Assembly (NCBI GenBank): GCA_036844945.1
Contig: DAIUEV010000030.1
Coordinates: forward strand, 1 to 30,128
Direction: 5' to 3'
Source: Palsa-461 sp036844945
GTDB taxonomy: Bacteria > Actinomycetota > Acidimicrobiia > Acidimicrobiales > RAAP-2
DNA length: 30,128 bases
The number at the start of each line of letters is the position of its first letter. The first letter of the stretch is position 1. The position numbers and the translations under genes are program-made. Below are positions 29,196 through 30,128 of the stretch, piece by piece. The notes beneath the pieces were generated by a model. That model had not been told where the DNA came from, did no database searches, and was given only the letters and a program-made list of their open reading frames with translations.

Positions 29196-29824
29196 CCCGA
29201 CACCCCGACCGGGGCGTCGAGGCCGAGTGCGTAGCCCTCGAGGAACGACGACGCCTCCGACTGGCGCTCGAAGCGGTCCGCGAGCTCGTAGAACCGCGCC
29301 GAGTGGTCCGGGTGCACCAGATGGGCGAGCTCGTGGACCAGCACAGCGTCGAGGACCCAACCCGGGACGCCCTGCAGACGGTGTGAGAGCCGGATCTCCC
29401 CGGTCTCGGCGGTGCAGGACGCCCATCGCTTGTGCTGGTTGGTGACCCACCGCACCGACCGGGGCCGGGCGCCGGGCACGTAGCGACGCCCGAGCGCGAC
29501 CGCCCGCTCGAACAGGGCCTCGTCGGAGGCCGCGGCCCGGGGCCGCCGGGACATCACCCGGGCGACCAACCAGTCGACCATCTCGCGGCGCTCGCTCCCC
29601 CGCAGATGGCTGGGCAGGAGCACCACGATCCGCCCCTCGCTCCAGTAGGCGGTCGCGCTCTTGCGCCGGCGGGTCGAGGTGCGGATCTCGACGTCGGGGC
29701 CAGGCGGGGCCGGCCGGGGCACCAGGCCGGACCGGGACTGCCCGCCCAAACGCCGTCGCGGGGGCGGGGGCGGGGGCGGCGCGCCGGCCGCGTCGCCGAA
29801 GAGGCGCAGCTGTGCGGACTCCAT
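29192..29824 (-). CDS. YgjP/DUF45-like zinc metallopeptidase
   Basis: A 210-residue protein of the YgjP (M48-like, SprT-related) group. The catalytic zinc site is visible: HELAH (164-168) followed by HPDHSARFYELADR, with His174 the probable third ligand. QHKRWASCTAETGEIRLS (130-147) is the typical YgjP strand pair. The first ~45 residues are low-complexity and Pro/Arg-rich (seven consecutive Pro around 16-22), unlike the compact start of most homologues. ATG 29824 lies 10 nt after the leuS stop, so it is probably co-transcribed with leuS. Its natural substrate is unknown. Confidence 0.88.
   Translation of the reverse strand: MESAQLRLFGDAAGAPPPPPPPRRRLGGQSRSGLVPRPAPPGPDVEIRTSTRRRKSATAYWSEGRIVVLLPSHLRGSERREMVDWLVARVMSRRPRAAASDEALFERAVALGRRYVPGARPRSVRWVTNQHKRWASCTAETGEIRLSHRLQGVPGWVLDAVLVHELAHLVHPDHSARFYELADRFERQSEASSFLEGYALGLDAPVGVSG
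29198..29219 (+). terminator. Hairpin just after the LLM oxidoreductase stop
   Basis: CGAC-A-CCCC, a 4-nt loop, then GGGG-C-GTCG: an 8-bp stem with one mismatch, beginning 3 nt after the TAA. It lies within the last codons of the opposite-strand metallopeptidase gene. No T-tract follows. Confidence 0.4.
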
Positions 29825-29834
29825 CGCGCTCTAT

Positions 29835-30128
29835 TTATGTCACGACGTTGACGAGCACGGGTGGACGCACGATCACCCGCCGGGGCTGCGCCCCGCCGAG
29901 GAGCTCGCGGACCCGCGGCGACGCGAGGGCGAGCGCCTCCGCTTCCACCGCACCGACCGACGGATCGACCTCGAGACGGTCGCGGAGCTTCCCGTTGACC
30001 TGCACGACCATCGTCACGGACCGCTCCGCCACGAGGCTTTCGTCGAAGGTCGGCCACCGCTGCGCGTGCACGCTCGGCTCGTCCGGGTGGCGACGCTCCC
30101 AGATCTCCGCGGCCACGTGCGGGGTCAT
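29835..30128 (-). CDS. leuS: Leucine--tRNA ligase, C-terminal fragment (cut by window edge)
   Basis: The last 97 residues of LeuRS. HVAAEIWERR, then WPTFDESLVAERSVTMVVQV and NGKLRDRLEV followed by RRVIVRPPVLVNVV, are the anticodon-binding/C-terminal domain of bacterial LeuRS, which charges tRNA-Leu. The Met at the window edge is internal; the gene starts beyond base 30128. It ends with TAA 10 nt before the metallopeptidase ATG. Confidence 0.93.
   Translation of the reverse strand: MTPHVAAEIWERRHPDEPSVHAQRWPTFDESLVAERSVTMVVQVNGKLRDRLEVDPSVGAVEAEALALASPRVRELLGGAQPRRVIVRPPVLVNVVT

Noticed and set aside
1..30128. tRNA, rRNA, CRISPR array, riboswitch or insertion sequence
   Set aside because: No cloverleaf with TTCRANYC-type arm, regular spaced repeats, conserved riboswitch core or transposase was recognised, and intergenic gaps are too short for most of these.

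Overview
The window is about 30 kb of very GC-rich bacterial chromosome. It is densely packed, uses many GTG starts, and has repeated 1-4 nt stop/start overlaps. Several genes point to an actinobacterium: a FolP2-type DHPS homologue, a PAC2-family protein, a probable F420-dependent LLM oxidoreductase, an HrcA/CIRCE system beside dnaJ, and a BldC/excisionase-like small HTH protein inside a housekeeping operon. A deep-branching high-GC class such as Acidimicrobiia fits, but that is inference. I found no tRNA, rRNA, CRISPR array, insertion sequence or phage gene, and no gene-free stretch longer than about 140 bp.

Layout. (1) 1-1747 (-): recO, a 69-residue membrane protein and uppS form a tightly coupled operon. 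(2) 1824-3827 (+): a DinG-family Fe-S helicase. (3) 3834-7281 (-): an operon of acyl-CoA dehydrogenase, hotdog-fold protein and CaiB/BaiF CoA-transferase, preceded by a perfect 20-bp palindrome. (4) 7394-14664 (-): hrcA-dnaJ-rsmE-HTH-HIT-phoH-ybeY-CBS/CorC-era, a stress, RNA and ribosome-maturation operon whose hrcA promoter overlaps a CIRCE-like operator. (5) 14683-19528: a non-housekeeping glycan cassette with a GT2 glycosyltransferase on (-), divergent by 23 bp from an FkbM methyltransferase fused to a degenerate ABC-ATPase-like domain, followed by a glycosyltransferase/TPR-like/GH130-like triple-domain protein. It lies where hemW normally sits between lepA and hrcA. (6) 19535-23551: lepA, a VOC protein with a His-rich insert, a second acyl-CoA dehydrogenase, and rpsT. 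(7) 23574-26121 (-): thioredoxin/TPR protein, folP2-like gene and holA, coupled by TGATG overlaps. (8) 26206-29195 (+): APH-like phosphotransferase, PAC2 protein and LLM oxidoreductase. (9) 29192-30128 (-): YgjP-like metallopeptidase and the C-terminal end of leuS.

Two genome-wide habits show clearly. First, many operon-leading genes have a TANNNT -10 hexamer only 6-9 nt upstream of the start codon (dinG, uppS, FkbM fusion, lepA, trx, APH), which suggests leaderless transcription. Second, all four convergent gene pairs meet within 0-22 bp at a GC-rich hairpin or perfect palindrome.

The best candidate for an undescribed system is the glycan cassette at 14683-19528. It has two multidomain fusions of unusual architecture, one of them carrying what appears to be a catalytically dead ABC ATPase, and no transporter permease next to it.
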